A DNA stretch of 64,000 nucleotides from Sulfuriflexus mobilis (GTDB lineage: Bacteria > Pseudomonadota > Gammaproteobacteria > AKS1): contig NZ_AP018725.1 in NCBI RefSeq assembly GCF_003967195.1, forward strand, positions 1,364,001-1,428,000, given 5' to 3'. Position 1 is the first letter of the stretch. Every line of letters begins with the position of its first letter. Positions 39,036 to 46,745 of this stretch are shown piece by piece. Made by a program: the position numbers and the translations under genes. The notes beneath the pieces were generated by a model. It saw only the letters and a program-made list of their open reading frames with translations. It was not told where the DNA came from and made no database searches.

Positions 39036-39698
39036 TTAGCCAGGATGGCGAGCATCCAGCCAGTCGAGCAGGTCATGCGGCTGCTCGAGCATGCCGTCGG
39101 CCTGCCAGTCCTGGGGCCGGTCCTCGTCACCCAGATAGCCAAACAGGGCCACCAGGTTTGGCATGCGGGCATTTCTGGCCGCCTCGATATCACGCTGGGC
39201 GTCGCCGATATACAGGCAGTCCTCGATCCGGCTGCCCGTCAGGATGCAGGCATGCAGTAGCGGCGCCGGGTGGGGTTTGCGTTCCGTGAGGGTATCACCA
39301 CTGACGATACAGGCACAGCGGGTGTGCAGGTCGAGCTGTTCGAGCAGCGGCTCGGTGAGCCAGCCGGGTTTATTCGTCACCACGCCCCATTTGAGTTGCC
39401 GGGCCTCGAGCTCATCGAGCACCGGCCCCATGCCCGGGAACAGGCGGGTCTGGTTGGCGATATTGGCGCGGTAGACCTCCAGTAGACGCTGGCGGAGGGG
39501 CTCAAAGGCAGGGTCTTGCATCTCGATCTGGAAACCGCGACTGATCAGGGCCTGGCCACCGTGGGAGACCCACGGGCGAATGGTCTCAAACGGCAGGGCC
39601 TCGCGGCGGTTTTCGACCAGCACCTGATTCAGCGCCGCGGCCAGGTCGGGGGCGGTATCCAGCAGAGTGCCATCAAGGTCAAACAATATGGTCTGCAT
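39036..39698 (-). CDS. HAD phosphatase, Gph / MupP type
   Basis: 220 residues with the HAD motifs [31 protein letters not shown] and [15 protein letters not shown]. These fit phosphoglycolate phosphatase (Gph), but in pseudomonads the gene beside ubiG and yciK is MupP, which dephosphorylates MurNAc-6-phosphate. Position next to ubiG favours MupP; sequence alone does not decide. nagZ, another muropeptide-recycling gene, begins at 63737 but is far away. Confidence 0.88.
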   Translation of the reverse strand: MQTILFDLDGTLLDTAPDLAAALNQVLVENRREALPFETIRPWVSHGGQALISRGFQIEMQDPAFEPLRQRLLEVYRANIANQTRLFPGMGPVLDELEARQLKWGVVTNKPGWLTEPLLEQLDLHTRCACIVSGDTLTERKPHPAPLLHACILTGSRIEDCLYIGDAQRDIEAARNARMPNLVALFGYLGDEDRPQDWQADGMLEQPHDLLDWLDARHPG

Positions 39699-39709
39699 GG
39701 GCTGCCGGT

Positions 39710-40414
39710 TCAGGCCAGGGTGCAGTGCATCAGGTAATTCACACTGATGTCCTTGCCCAGGCTGTATTGTTGGTTAAAGGGGTTGTAGCCCATGCCCGTG
39801 AGGTCCTGCAGTTGCAGCTCGGCGGCACGCGCCCAGGCCTCCAGTTCAGAGGGGCGAATGAACTTGGCATAATCGTGGGTGCCCTTGGGCAGCATTTGCA
39901 GCAGGTACTCGGCACCGACAATGGCAAACAGATAGGCCTTCATGTTGCGGTTAATGGTTGAGAAAAACACCTGGCCGCCGGGTTTGACGAGGGTCGCGCA
40001 GGCCTTTATCACTGAGGCCGGGTAGGGCACGTGTTCAAGCATTTCCATGCAGGTGACCACGTCGAAACGGCCGGGTTGCTCGGCGGCCATGGCCTCGGCT
40101 GTGACCTGGCGGTAATCGACCTGGGCGCCGGATTCGAGGCAGTGCAGCCGGGCCACCGAGAGCGGCGCCTCACCCATATCAATACCGGTAACCGTGGCCC
40201 CGCGCAGGGCCATGCTTTCCGAGAGGATGCCGCCGCCGCAGCCGACATCGAGCACGGCCTTGCCGGCCAGCCCGCCGCAATGGCCATCGATGTAGTCGAG
40301 GCGCAGCGGGTTGATCTCGTGCAGGGGTTTGAATTCACTGTTCGGGTCCCACCAGCGGTGGGCGAGTTCCTCGAACTTGGCGACCTCGGCCGCATCGACA
40401 TTGGTATGATTCAT
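39710..40414 (-). CDS. ubiG: Ubiquinone biosynthesis O-methyltransferase
   Basis: 234 residues. Motif I is [45 protein letters not shown] at the N-terminus and the terminal [10 protein letters not shown] ... SVNYLMH are characteristic of UbiG, which does both O-methylations of ubiquinone. Ends 11 bases before the gph start on the same strand. Confidence 0.95.
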   Translation of the reverse strand: MNHTNVDAAEVAKFEELAHRWWDPNSEFKPLHEINPLRLDYIDGHCGGLAGKAVLDVGCGGGILSESMALRGATVTGIDMGEAPLSVARLHCLESGAQVDYRQVTAEAMAAEQPGRFDVVTCMEMLEHVPYPASVIKACATLVKPGGQVFFSTINRNMKAYLFAIVGAEYLLQMLPKGTHDYAKFIRPSELEAWARAAELQLQDLTGMGYNPFNQQYSLGKDISVNYLMHCTLA

Positions 40415-40418
40415 GGGC

Positions 40419-40697
40419 TTAGCCGAAATCGTAGTGTTTTTCGACGTCTTCGCGGATTTCCCAGGTACAGGACAGCCCGGCCGGGAAGGTCACGAAGTCG
40501 CCTTCCTGGATATGCACAGGTTCACCGCCATCCGGGGTGACAATGACATCGCCGGCCAGCAGGTAGCATTTTTCCTGTTTGTCATAGCTCCAGGGAAAGG
40601 TCGAGACTTCCTTGCTCCAGATGGGCCAGTCGTAGACGCCGATGACATCAAGCTTGGCCGGGGAGGGATTGCGTTCAATGGTGATCGCTGCGGTCAC
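40419..40697 (-). CDS. Small cupin protein
   Basis: 92 residues making one cupin barrel: [20 protein letters not shown] and [16 protein letters not shown] (Cupin_3 / DUF861 type). Metal ligands are incomplete, so it may be a non-enzymatic binder. Ends 4 bases before ubiG and may be its first operon partner. Typical bacterial members have no assigned substrate. Confidence 0.85.
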   Translation of the reverse strand: MTAAITIERNPSPAKLDVIGVYDWPIWSKEVSTFPWSYDKQEKCYLLAGDVIVTPDGGEPVHIQEGDFVTFPAGLSCTWEIREDVEKHYDFG

Positions 40698-40831
40698 AGT
40701 AGTACTCCGTATTGCAATGTTTAGATAATATATCGCTCGGACTCATATTCAGTACATTCTATTATATACGAACTCGCAGGGCCGGTGGCGGCGGCTTGTC
40801 ATCCCGGCAAACATCATGGATAGTGCGGATT

Positions 40832-41353
40832 ATGCGAAGAGGCATCTACCTGTTGTTGTTATTGGCCGTGGCCGGCTGGCTGGGCCGTGACAGCCTGTGG
40901 TCGGGGTACATGGCACTCAGTGGCCAGGGGCTGGCCGAGGCAAGCCTGACAACACCGCAAGCCCCCGCCCAGCCGCCCGTCCAGCTCGATGACGGCAAAC
41001 ACTATGCCTACGACATTGTCCTGCACACGCCCGAGCAAATCCGCGAGGTCTTGCAGCACGCCGAAAAAATCTCCCAGTCGCCGCGCCCGGCGAATGAAAA
41101 GCCCAGTATCGCCATGGTCCTGCACGGCCCCGAGATCGACTTCTTTTCCATTGAAAATTACCCAAAGTATCGCGACATTGTCGACCTCGCGGCAAAGCTC
41201 GATGCCTACAACGTCATCGAGGTAAAGATGTGCCAGACCATGATGCGCAAACGCGGCCTGAAGAATAATAACGTCCCGGGCTTTATCGAACTTGTGCCGT
41301 ACGGCCCAGGCGAGGTGGAGAAGCTGCGCCAGAACGGCTATGTGGTGTTGTGA
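40832..41353 (+). CDS. DsrE-family secreted or anchored protein
   Basis: 173 residues from the ATG at 40832 (MRRGIYLLLLLAVAGWLG gives a signal anchor); the frame extends 40 codons upstream without family likeness. The mature part, with YDIVLHTPEQIREVL, PSIAMVLHGPEIDFFSIENY and VIEVKMCQTMMRKRGL, follows the DsrE-like fold (periplasmic, YchN/DsrE class) that includes a cysteine in KMCQTMM. Sulfur handling is possible but unproven. It is divergent from the cupin gene. Confidence 0.8.
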   Translation: MRRGIYLLLLLAVAGWLGRDSLWSGYMALSGQGLAEASLTTPQAPAQPPVQLDDGKHYAYDIVLHTPEQIREVLQHAEKISQSPRPANEKPSIAMVLHGPEIDFFSIENYPKYRDIVDLAAKLDAYNVIEVKMCQTMMRKRGLKNNNVPGFIELVPYGPGEVEKLRQNGYVVL

Positions 41354-41438
41354 GGTTCTTGGTGTGGCAGAACAATCTGTCGCTTAACTCAATCCAAATA
41401 TAGAAGCAAAAAAATACGAAAAGAATCCGGAGGTAAGC

Positions 41439-41630
41439 ATGAGTATTTTACTTAAAGTGAACCTGGCTATTTTGGTTTTTTTAGCCGCTTCATCAGGGGT
41501 GACAAAAATTATGCTCATGCCACAAGACGTAGAATTCTTTGGCAATTATGGATTCACTAACCCCATTCTCATGTTATTTACAGTATGGCTTAGCTGGGTA
41601 AACATTAATCATGGTCTGAGGTTCCCCTAA
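41439..41630 (+). pseudogene. DoxX-like protein fragment
   Basis: 63 codons beginning MSILLKVNLAILVFLAASSG with DVEFFGNYGF, matching the first half of DoxX-like membrane proteins of about 120 residues. After PILMLF the frame diverges and soon stops, while another frame carries LAG and LIMV-type sequence expected from the family, suggesting frameshift and decay. First item of the AT-rich block; 41631-41832 holds no gene. Confidence 0.4.
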
Positions 41631-41832
41631 TTAAGAGTAAAGTCTAATAATGGTATATGTACTTGATAATAACAACAATATCCAAAAAAAGGCAAAAAGG
41701 CCATATATCACAGCTAATGTAATACGGAGAAGTGGTGAATAAGGACATGATTTTAAATGAATCAGGTTATATATTTTCAGGAATTAACCAAAAATGTGGC
41801 GTGCTATATGGCAGTTATGCCTCATATATATA

Positions 41833-41839
41833 GTTAGGC
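41833..41839. repeat. Possible integron core site before the LysE gene
   Basis: GTTAGGC fits the attC/attI core consensus GTTRRRY and lies 9 bases before the LysE-family start. Alone it is weak; it matters because the same gene ends on a GCCTAAC core (42464-42470) and a fuller attC-like site follows the next gene. Confidence 0.3.
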
Positions 41840-41848
41840 TAATGAAGA

Positions 41849-42469
41849 ATGAGCATTATTGAGACAATTTCACTATTCGGAATCATGGTTGCACTCGCGG
41901 CAATGCCAAGCGCAAGTGTTGCTTTAGTTATTACTCGCTCAGTTACCCTAGGTGTAGCCAATGGTATCGCTGTCTCAGTTGGAATTGTTTTGGGCGACTT
42001 GGTTTTTATCCTGCTAGCCATATTAGGCCTATCAGTTGTAGCAGAAACTATGGGCAGTCTCTTTATGGTTATTAAGTATCTGGGTGCTACATATCTACTT
42101 TGGCTGGGTTATACGCTATTAACATCAAAAAGCAATACCACAATTACACTAAATAAAACAATCGAAAAACGCAATCTCGCTGCTAGCTTCTTTGCGGGCT
42201 TTATTCTGACCTTGGGCGATATTAAAGCAATTGTTTTCTACGTAAGCTTATTCCCAGTATTTATCGATCTAACCGCGCTCAATGTGGCAGATATTCTGAT
42301 TATTATATCTGTAATGGTAGTCTGTGTTGGCAGTGTAAAAATTCTATATGCATTTTCAGCAACAAAGATCGCTTCTTTGGCAAGAAGTCACAAGCTGGAT
42401 AATGCAGCCAGAAAAACAGCGGGCTGCTTTATGGTTGGAGCTGGCAGTTATTTAATTGTAAAAGCCTAA
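41849..42469 (+). CDS. LysE-family amino acid exporter
   Basis: 206 residues with about six membrane helices and the LysE pattern GIMVALAAMPSASVALVITRS ... GVANGIAVSVGIVLGDL. Exports amino acids or derivatives; substrate unknown. Base composition is clearly more AT-rich than the housekeeping genes. Its stop is inside a GCCTAAC sequence (42464-42470) that fits an inverse integron core, so it looks like one cassette. Confidence 0.88.
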   Translation: MSIIETISLFGIMVALAAMPSASVALVITRSVTLGVANGIAVSVGIVLGDLVFILLAILGLSVVAETMGSLFMVIKYLGATYLLWLGYTLLTSKSNTTITLNKTIEKRNLAASFFAGFILTLGDIKAIVFYVSLFPVFIDLTALNVADILIIISVMVVCVGSVKILYAFSATKIASLARSHKLDNAARKTAGCFMVGAGSYLIVKA

Positions 42470-42506
42470 CAATCGCATGCACACGGACAACAAAAAGGAA
42501 CGAACA

Positions 42507-42875
42507 ATGTCACGTGTAATTCATTTTGATTTAAGCGCAGACAACCCTGAACGTGCTGCAGAATTCTACCGTGATGTATTTAATTGGAAAATCAATAAAT
42601 GGGATGGCCCAGAGGATTACTGGTTAATTCAAACAGGCACTGAAGAAGAACCTGGAGTGACAGGTGGCGTTGCTGGAAGAATTAAACCAGAAGATACCAC
42701 GGCAGTAGTGTTTGATGTTGAATCTGTAGATGAAGTATCTAAAAAGGTAATTGATGCCGGTGGAGCTATAAGAGAAGAGAAAAAGGCTATACCGGGTGTT
42801 GGCTATTTAATTATGTGCAGAGACACAGAAGGCAATACATTCGGCATCATGCAAATAGACGAGTCAGTTAAATAA
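42507..42875 (+). CDS. VOC (glyoxalase/bleomycin-resistance-like) protein
   Basis: 122 residues from the ATG at 42507, which has AAGGAA 6 bases upstream. Begins MSRVIHFDLSADNPERAAEFYRDVF and ends with TEGNTFGIMQ, a one-module VOC fold with metal-ligand H/E positions. Substrate unknown. AT-rich; followed directly by the attC-like site at 42882. Confidence 0.88.
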   Translation: MSRVIHFDLSADNPERAAEFYRDVFNWKINKWDGPEDYWLIQTGTEEEPGVTGGVAGRIKPEDTTAVVFDVESVDEVSKKVIDAGGAIREEKKAIPGVGYLIMCRDTEGNTFGIMQIDESVK

Positions 42876-42881
42876 ATTCGC

Positions 42882-42941
42882 GCCTAACAATGCGCTCGTT
42901 CGGACGCTCCTTACGTCGCGCCGCTTATTAAAGCGTTATGT
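42882..42941 (+). repeat. attC-like integron recombination site
   Basis: 60 bases begin with the inverse core GCCTAAC and end with GTTATGT. Between lie pairing arms GCGC ... GCGC and GACG ... CGTC around a short loop, as in attC hairpins. It starts 6 bases after the VOC stop and ends just before the next small gene, the expected cassette position. The right core departs from GTTRRRY at one base. No integrase gene is in the window. Confidence 0.6.
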
Positions 42942-42977
42942 GGCAAAACAGTTAATTATCAAGTGAGATCGCATTTA

Positions 42978-43343
42978 ATGGCTAAAAGTACAATTACATA
43001 TTGGAATGCATTAGATAAAGCCAATGATAATAAGTGGGAAGTCATTGAAGGAACCGATGGCCTTTTAGAGGAATTAACATTAGCCATTGATGAAAAGACA
43101 GGCGATTATACTCGTTTAACCCGCTTTAAACCGGGAGCAGATACTAAGTCATTTGGTGCAAAAAGCCATGACTATCCTGAAGAAATATTTATCATAAAGG
43201 GTAGGCTTTATGATGAGGCATTTGATAAATGGATAGAGGCAGGGAATTATGCAAGTCGTCCACCTGGAGAACTCCATGGACCTTTCAAAACTGATGTAGA
43301 GTGTGTTGTGCTAGAAATGTCTTATCCAAGCCAGTCAAATTAG
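42978..43343 (+). CDS. ChrR-like cupin protein
   Basis: 121 residues from the ATG at 42978 (frame open from a GTG at 42963). The segment TRFKPGADTKSFGAKSHDYPEEIFIIKGRLYDE holds the cupin histidine and glutamate ligands, and PPGELHGPF a further histidine. Resembles the cupin of ChrR anti-sigma factors, but without the zinc N-domain. Likely a metal-binding cupin enzyme. Cassette-sized and AT-rich. Confidence 0.8.
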   Translation: MAKSTITYWNALDKANDNKWEVIEGTDGLLEELTLAIDEKTGDYTRLTRFKPGADTKSFGAKSHDYPEEIFIIKGRLYDEAFDKWIEAGNYASRPPGELHGPFKTDVECVVLEMSYPSQSN

Positions 43344-43350
43344 TCAAATT

Positions 43351-43407
43351 AAAGGGGTCGGTAACAAATCGAAATACTAATGATTCTCATTTGTCACCGC
43401 CCCCTTT
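43351..43407. repeat. 19-bp inverted repeat (REP-like scar or terminator)
   Basis: Arms at 43351-43369 and 43389-43407 match at 17 of 19 positions, starting AAAGGGG and enclosing a 19-base loop. It begins 8 bases after the cupin stop and is followed by a T-rich stretch, so it may work as a terminator. The GGGGTC-type end recalls the terminal repeats of the decayed transposase at 11024-11416, so a miniature element is the alternative. Confidence 0.5.
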
Positions 43408-43510
43408 ATTGTTTATTTTTTCATTTGGACTTTGAGGCACTCGTCAAGAAGATCGAATACTAGACAACCCAGGGCTCAGGGTATTTGATTAGACAGCAAG
43501 GAGAGTAATA

Positions 43511-44020
43511 ATGGAAATTAATGCTTTACCTAAATACGACATGAGTGACAATCCCACAAACTGCTGCCCCAGGTTCAATTCAGAAGGATGGGATGAACAA
43601 GAGCTTCACTTTAAAAACAAATTATTTCTCAAGGCAAAAACCAGAAGCATATTTCATATCCCTATTAATATGAGCTCTGTCTTTCCGGCAATGCTTGACG
43701 CTATTGATAAGGCCAAGGCAAAGGCTGAAGACGAGTTTATTGTTTTATCTTATGACCCTTCCGCATGGACTGGAGAGCATTATTTCTCAGTGACTAAAGA
43801 TATTCCTGGGCAGACCATGACGCATATGACCGGAGATTATTTGACCAAGGTTTTCGAGGGGCCGTATAAGAATGTCTATAAGTGGGAGAAAGAGATGGAA
43901 ACATTTGTTAAAAGCAAAGGAAAGCATGTTAAGAGAACCTATTTTTTCTACACGACATGCCCAAAGTGCGCGAAATTTTATGGCAAAAACTATGTAGTTG
44001 CTGTATCCGAGATTCAATGA
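43511..44020 (+). CDS. Conserved hypothetical protein
   Basis: 169 residues, no signal or membrane segment. Contains NPTNCCPRFNSEGWDEQELHF, LSYDPSAWTGEHYFSV and a late CPKCAKFYGKNY cysteine pair. I recall similar uncharacterised proteins, sometimes labelled hydrolases, but cannot name a domain with certainty. GGAG sits upstream of the ATG. The cysteine pairs could bind metal or be redox-active. Confidence 0.75.
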   Translation: MEINALPKYDMSDNPTNCCPRFNSEGWDEQELHFKNKLFLKAKTRSIFHIPINMSSVFPAMLDAIDKAKAKAEDEFIVLSYDPSAWTGEHYFSVTKDIPGQTMTHMTGDYLTKVFEGPYKNVYKWEKEMETFVKSKGKHVKRTYFFYTTCPKCAKFYGKNYVVAVSEIQ

Positions 44021-44088
44021 CGTGCAAAATATTATGTATTTAGAAGCATATGGGCAATAGGAGGGTTTTGTGTCGAGGGGACGATACA

Positions 44089-44298
44089 ATGAATAAAGCA
44101 AGCTACATACTAATAATGTCGTCAATTGTTTTTATGCAGGCGTGTAGTTCCAGGCAGGTGTATGAATCGATACAGCTTAATCAAAAGCTGGAATGTCAAA
44201 AATTACCGCATTCTGAATATGCGGAGTGCATGGAGCGTGCCGGCGAGAACTATGAAAAATACACACAGGAACGTGAAGAGGTCATTAAGGGAAAATGA
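44089..44298 (+). CDS. Small lipoprotein
   Basis: 69 residues from the ATG at 44089 with GGGG upstream; the frame is open from 44050. Lipobox MQACSS (about residue 19) then a short charged chain with KLECQKLPHSEYAECMERAGENYEKYTQER. Two cysteines in the mature part. No family recognised. It lies 28 bases before the AlkC-like gene. Confidence 0.7.
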   Translation: MNKASYILIMSSIVFMQACSSRQVYESIQLNQKLECQKLPHSEYAECMERAGENYEKYTQEREEVIKGK

Positions 44299-44326
44299 CG
44301 TATATAAATAACATATAAGGCATTTT

Positions 44327-45457
44327 ATGGCAGAGCCATTCAAAAATTTACTTAATAAAAAAGTTATTGAGGGCATGGCAGGGCATTTCCAAAGTCAGTG
44401 GCCTGAGTTTGATGCCAGGGGGTTTGTGGCGGCTGCCACTAAAAACCTGGAAAAACTTGAGTTAAAGGCGCGTACTGAGCGTATTACCGATACGATGATT
44501 GAGTTTTTTCCTGCTGACTTTGAAAAATCCGGAAAAATCCTGCTCGCAAGTCTGGGTCCTCCATTGGGTGATGATATTTCCGCCGGGGCTGTCGATGCCA
44601 GAGGTATAGCCGGCTGGGCCATCACGCCCCTGACGCATTATGTGGGACTGCGCGGCCATGATCACTTTGAGTTATCGATGAGGTTGTTTAAGGAAATGAC
44701 CAAGCGTGCATCCGCTGAATTCGGCATACGTTTTTTTCTGTTGAGATCACCAATAAAAACCTTATCGACACTGAAAAACTGGGCAGCTGACGATAATCAA
44801 CATGTACGGCGCCTGGTTTCAGAAGGCAGCCGGCCTCGGCTGCCCTGGGCGATGAGGTTATCCGCATTTATTGAAGACCCCGCGCCCGTGATTGAACTAC
44901 TGGAACGGCTTAAAGACGATGATAAAGAGTATGTGCGACGTTCAGTCGCAAACAGCCTCAATGATATTTCCAAAGATCACCCTGAACTCGTGGCAAAAAT
45001 TGCCGAACAGTGGATGAAGGGTGCAAGTCAGGAGCGAATAAAATTAATTCGTCATGCTTGCAGGACATTGCTCAAAAACGGGAATAAAAAAGCATTGAAG
45101 GTGCATGGTTTTAAACCACCAAAAATCCAACAAACGAGTATCGACATAGCGACGCCGAAAGTGGTATTTGGTGATGCCTTGCAGTTTTCGCTGTCAATCC
45201 GCCCGGATTCCAAGCAGGATCAATCCTTGATGATTGATTATATCATTCATCATCAGAAGGCCAATGGCAAGACGTCGCCGAAAGTATTCAAGTGGCGAAC
45301 GGCAACGTTATCAGCAAACAATACGCTGACACTAACCAAAAAACATGCCATCAAAAAAATCACAACCCGCGTGTATTATCCGGGGTTGCACACGGTGGAA
45401 GTTATGGTAAATGGTGTTTCAGCGGGAAGAGCTGATTTTCAGTTGCTGATGCCTTAA
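44327..45457 (+). CDS. DNA alkylation repair protein, AlkC-like, with Ig-like C-terminus
   Basis: 376 residues. Helical HEAT-like repeats fill about 1-265, with DDNQHVRRLVSEGSRPRLPW and DDKEYVRRSVANSLNDISKDHPE as in AlkC/AlkD glycosylases, which excise methylated bases without base flipping. The C-terminal 105 residues (from about 272) are beta-rich and fit the Ig-like domain added in AlkC of some Proteobacteria. Catalytic residues were not individually checked. Last large gene of the AT-rich block. Confidence 0.85.
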   Translation: MAEPFKNLLNKKVIEGMAGHFQSQWPEFDARGFVAAATKNLEKLELKARTERITDTMIEFFPADFEKSGKILLASLGPPLGDDISAGAVDARGIAGWAITPLTHYVGLRGHDHFELSMRLFKEMTKRASAEFGIRFFLLRSPIKTLSTLKNWAADDNQHVRRLVSEGSRPRLPWAMRLSAFIEDPAPVIELLERLKDDDKEYVRRSVANSLNDISKDHPELVAKIAEQWMKGASQERIKLIRHACRTLLKNGNKKALKVHGFKPPKIQQTSIDIATPKVVFGDALQFSLSIRPDSKQDQSLMIDYIIHHQKANGKTSPKVFKWRTATLSANNTLTLTKKHAIKKITTRVYYPGLHTVEVMVNGVSAGRADFQLLMP

Positions 45458-45541
45458 TGGCATAAATAATAAACGTGTTACTTTATTAAACATGCATACA
45501 ATGCATATCCCATGAAAATGTAATGTTGACAAGGAAGCATC

Positions 45542-45772
45542 ATGGAAAAACCGACTCATTCTTTTACAACGTTATTTGATCAACTGGGCCTCGACAGCAC
45601 GGACCAGGAAATTGAGGACTTTATCAACAGACACAAGCCCCTGCCGGGCCATGTCGAGCTGAGCGAGGCGGAATTTTGGAACGCCTCACAGGCATCGTTT
45701 TTAAAGCAGGCAAAGAACGATGATGCCGACTGGGCTGAAATCGTCGACCAATTTGATTCAATGCTGCGTTGA
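45542..45772 (+). CDS. DUF2789 family protein
   Basis: 76 residues with HSFTTLFDQLGLDSTDQEIEDF and FWNASQASFLKQA, the DUF2789 pattern. Helical and small, no known activity. AAGGA precedes its start. It stands 84 bases after the AlkC gene and may mark return to native composition. Confidence 0.82.
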   Translation: MEKPTHSFTTLFDQLGLDSTDQEIEDFINRHKPLPGHVELSEAEFWNASQASFLKQAKNDDADWAEIVDQFDSMLR

Positions 45773-45889
45773 CCATAGGTATACCAACAACGGTTATTGT
45801 AGCCGCTGACAGGTGTTTGGTTTCAGGTCCTTTTGGGGCGACAAGCGCTAACACTGGCGTCAGCCTACAGGCCTTAGGCCGCGGAAGCT

Positions 45890-46372
45890 ATGACTAAAGT
45901 ATTACTCCTCAAACAAATACTGAAAGCGCTTGAGGCGGTTCATCAGGGCGCTGTTGCTGCTGCTTTGCAGGCCAGCGATACCGCCACCCATGAGGAGAAC
46001 GTTGCTGAAAATAAATATGATACCCTGGGGCTGGAGGCGGCTTATCTTGCCCAGGGTCAGGCTAAACGTGTTGCCGAGTGTGAAGAGGATGTGGCCGCGT
46101 TCAAACGGCTTGTGGCCACCGATTTCACCGAGACAACACCGATTGCTGTGGGTGCCGTGGTCACCCTTGAGGATGACCACGGCAGCGAACAAAGGCTTTT
46201 TTTAGGGCCCGCCGCCGGTGGGCTAAAAGTGCGCTTTAATGATAAAGATATCATCGTTATTACCCGCTCGGCACCACTGGGAGTGGCCTTGTTTGGGCGT
46301 TTTGAGGGTGACGAGGTCGACATTGACACTGGCGGTGAAAAGAAACGCTATGCGATCATCTCTGTTGATTAG
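45890..46372 (+). CDS. GreA/GreB-like elongation factor domain protein
   Basis: 160 residues. The C-terminal 75 residues (VGAVVTLEDDHGSEQRLFLGP ... ITRSAPLGVALFGRFEGDEVDI) form the GreA/GreB FKBP-like domain. The N-terminal 80 residues are helical but short, with THEENVAENKYDTLGLEAAYLA where GreA has its acidic coiled-coil tip; tip acids are partly retained. It may bind RNA polymerase as an anti-cleavage or Rnk/GfhA-like factor. It is known in other Gammaproteobacteria as an unassigned family. Confidence 0.8.
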   Translation: MTKVLLLKQILKALEAVHQGAVAAALQASDTATHEENVAENKYDTLGLEAAYLAQGQAKRVAECEEDVAAFKRLVATDFTETTPIAVGAVVTLEDDHGSEQRLFLGPAAGGLKVRFNDKDIIVITRSAPLGVALFGRFEGDEVDIDTGGEKKRYAIISVD

Positions 46373-46404
46373 GGACAGTGGCAAATGAGAAGGGTACATG
46401 ATGC

Positions 46405-46701
46405 ATGACTATTGATGTTAGCAACCCGCCTGAGAGCGAGGTGGCCTGTAGCAACTGCGAGGCCAGCTGCTGCCGCCTGCAGGTTATGCTCATTACCGAT
46501 ACGGGCGTACCTGATCATTTTATCGAGACCGATAAATGGGGTGGGCGAAGCATGATACGTCTGGAAGACGGCTGGTGTTCAGCCCTGGATCGAAATACCA
46601 TGCTTTGTACGATTTACGCGATGCGACCACTGATTTGTCGTGAGTTTGAGATGGGTTCATACGAATGTATTGCCGAGCGAGCCGCCTCTATTAACAGCTG
46701 A
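46405..46701 (+). CDS. YkgJ-family cysteine-cluster protein
   Basis: 98 residues with CSNCEASCC near the N-terminus and the RPLICREFEMGSYEC block near the end, the metal-binding (Zn or Fe-S) cysteine pattern of the family. Role unknown. It is convergent with mtaD; the 44 bases between show nothing. Confidence 0.9.
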   Translation: MTIDVSNPPESEVACSNCEASCCRLQVMLITDTGVPDHFIETDKWGGRSMIRLEDGWCSALDRNTMLCTIYAMRPLICREFEMGSYECIAERAASINS

Positions 46702-46745
46702 CTAAACCGGCCGCGACCGCAGATGAAAGGCGGTATCATCCCGCA

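Noticed and set aside
45485-45515. ATGCAT repeated twice
   Set aside because: Short and palindromic in AT-rich sequence; no further structure around it.
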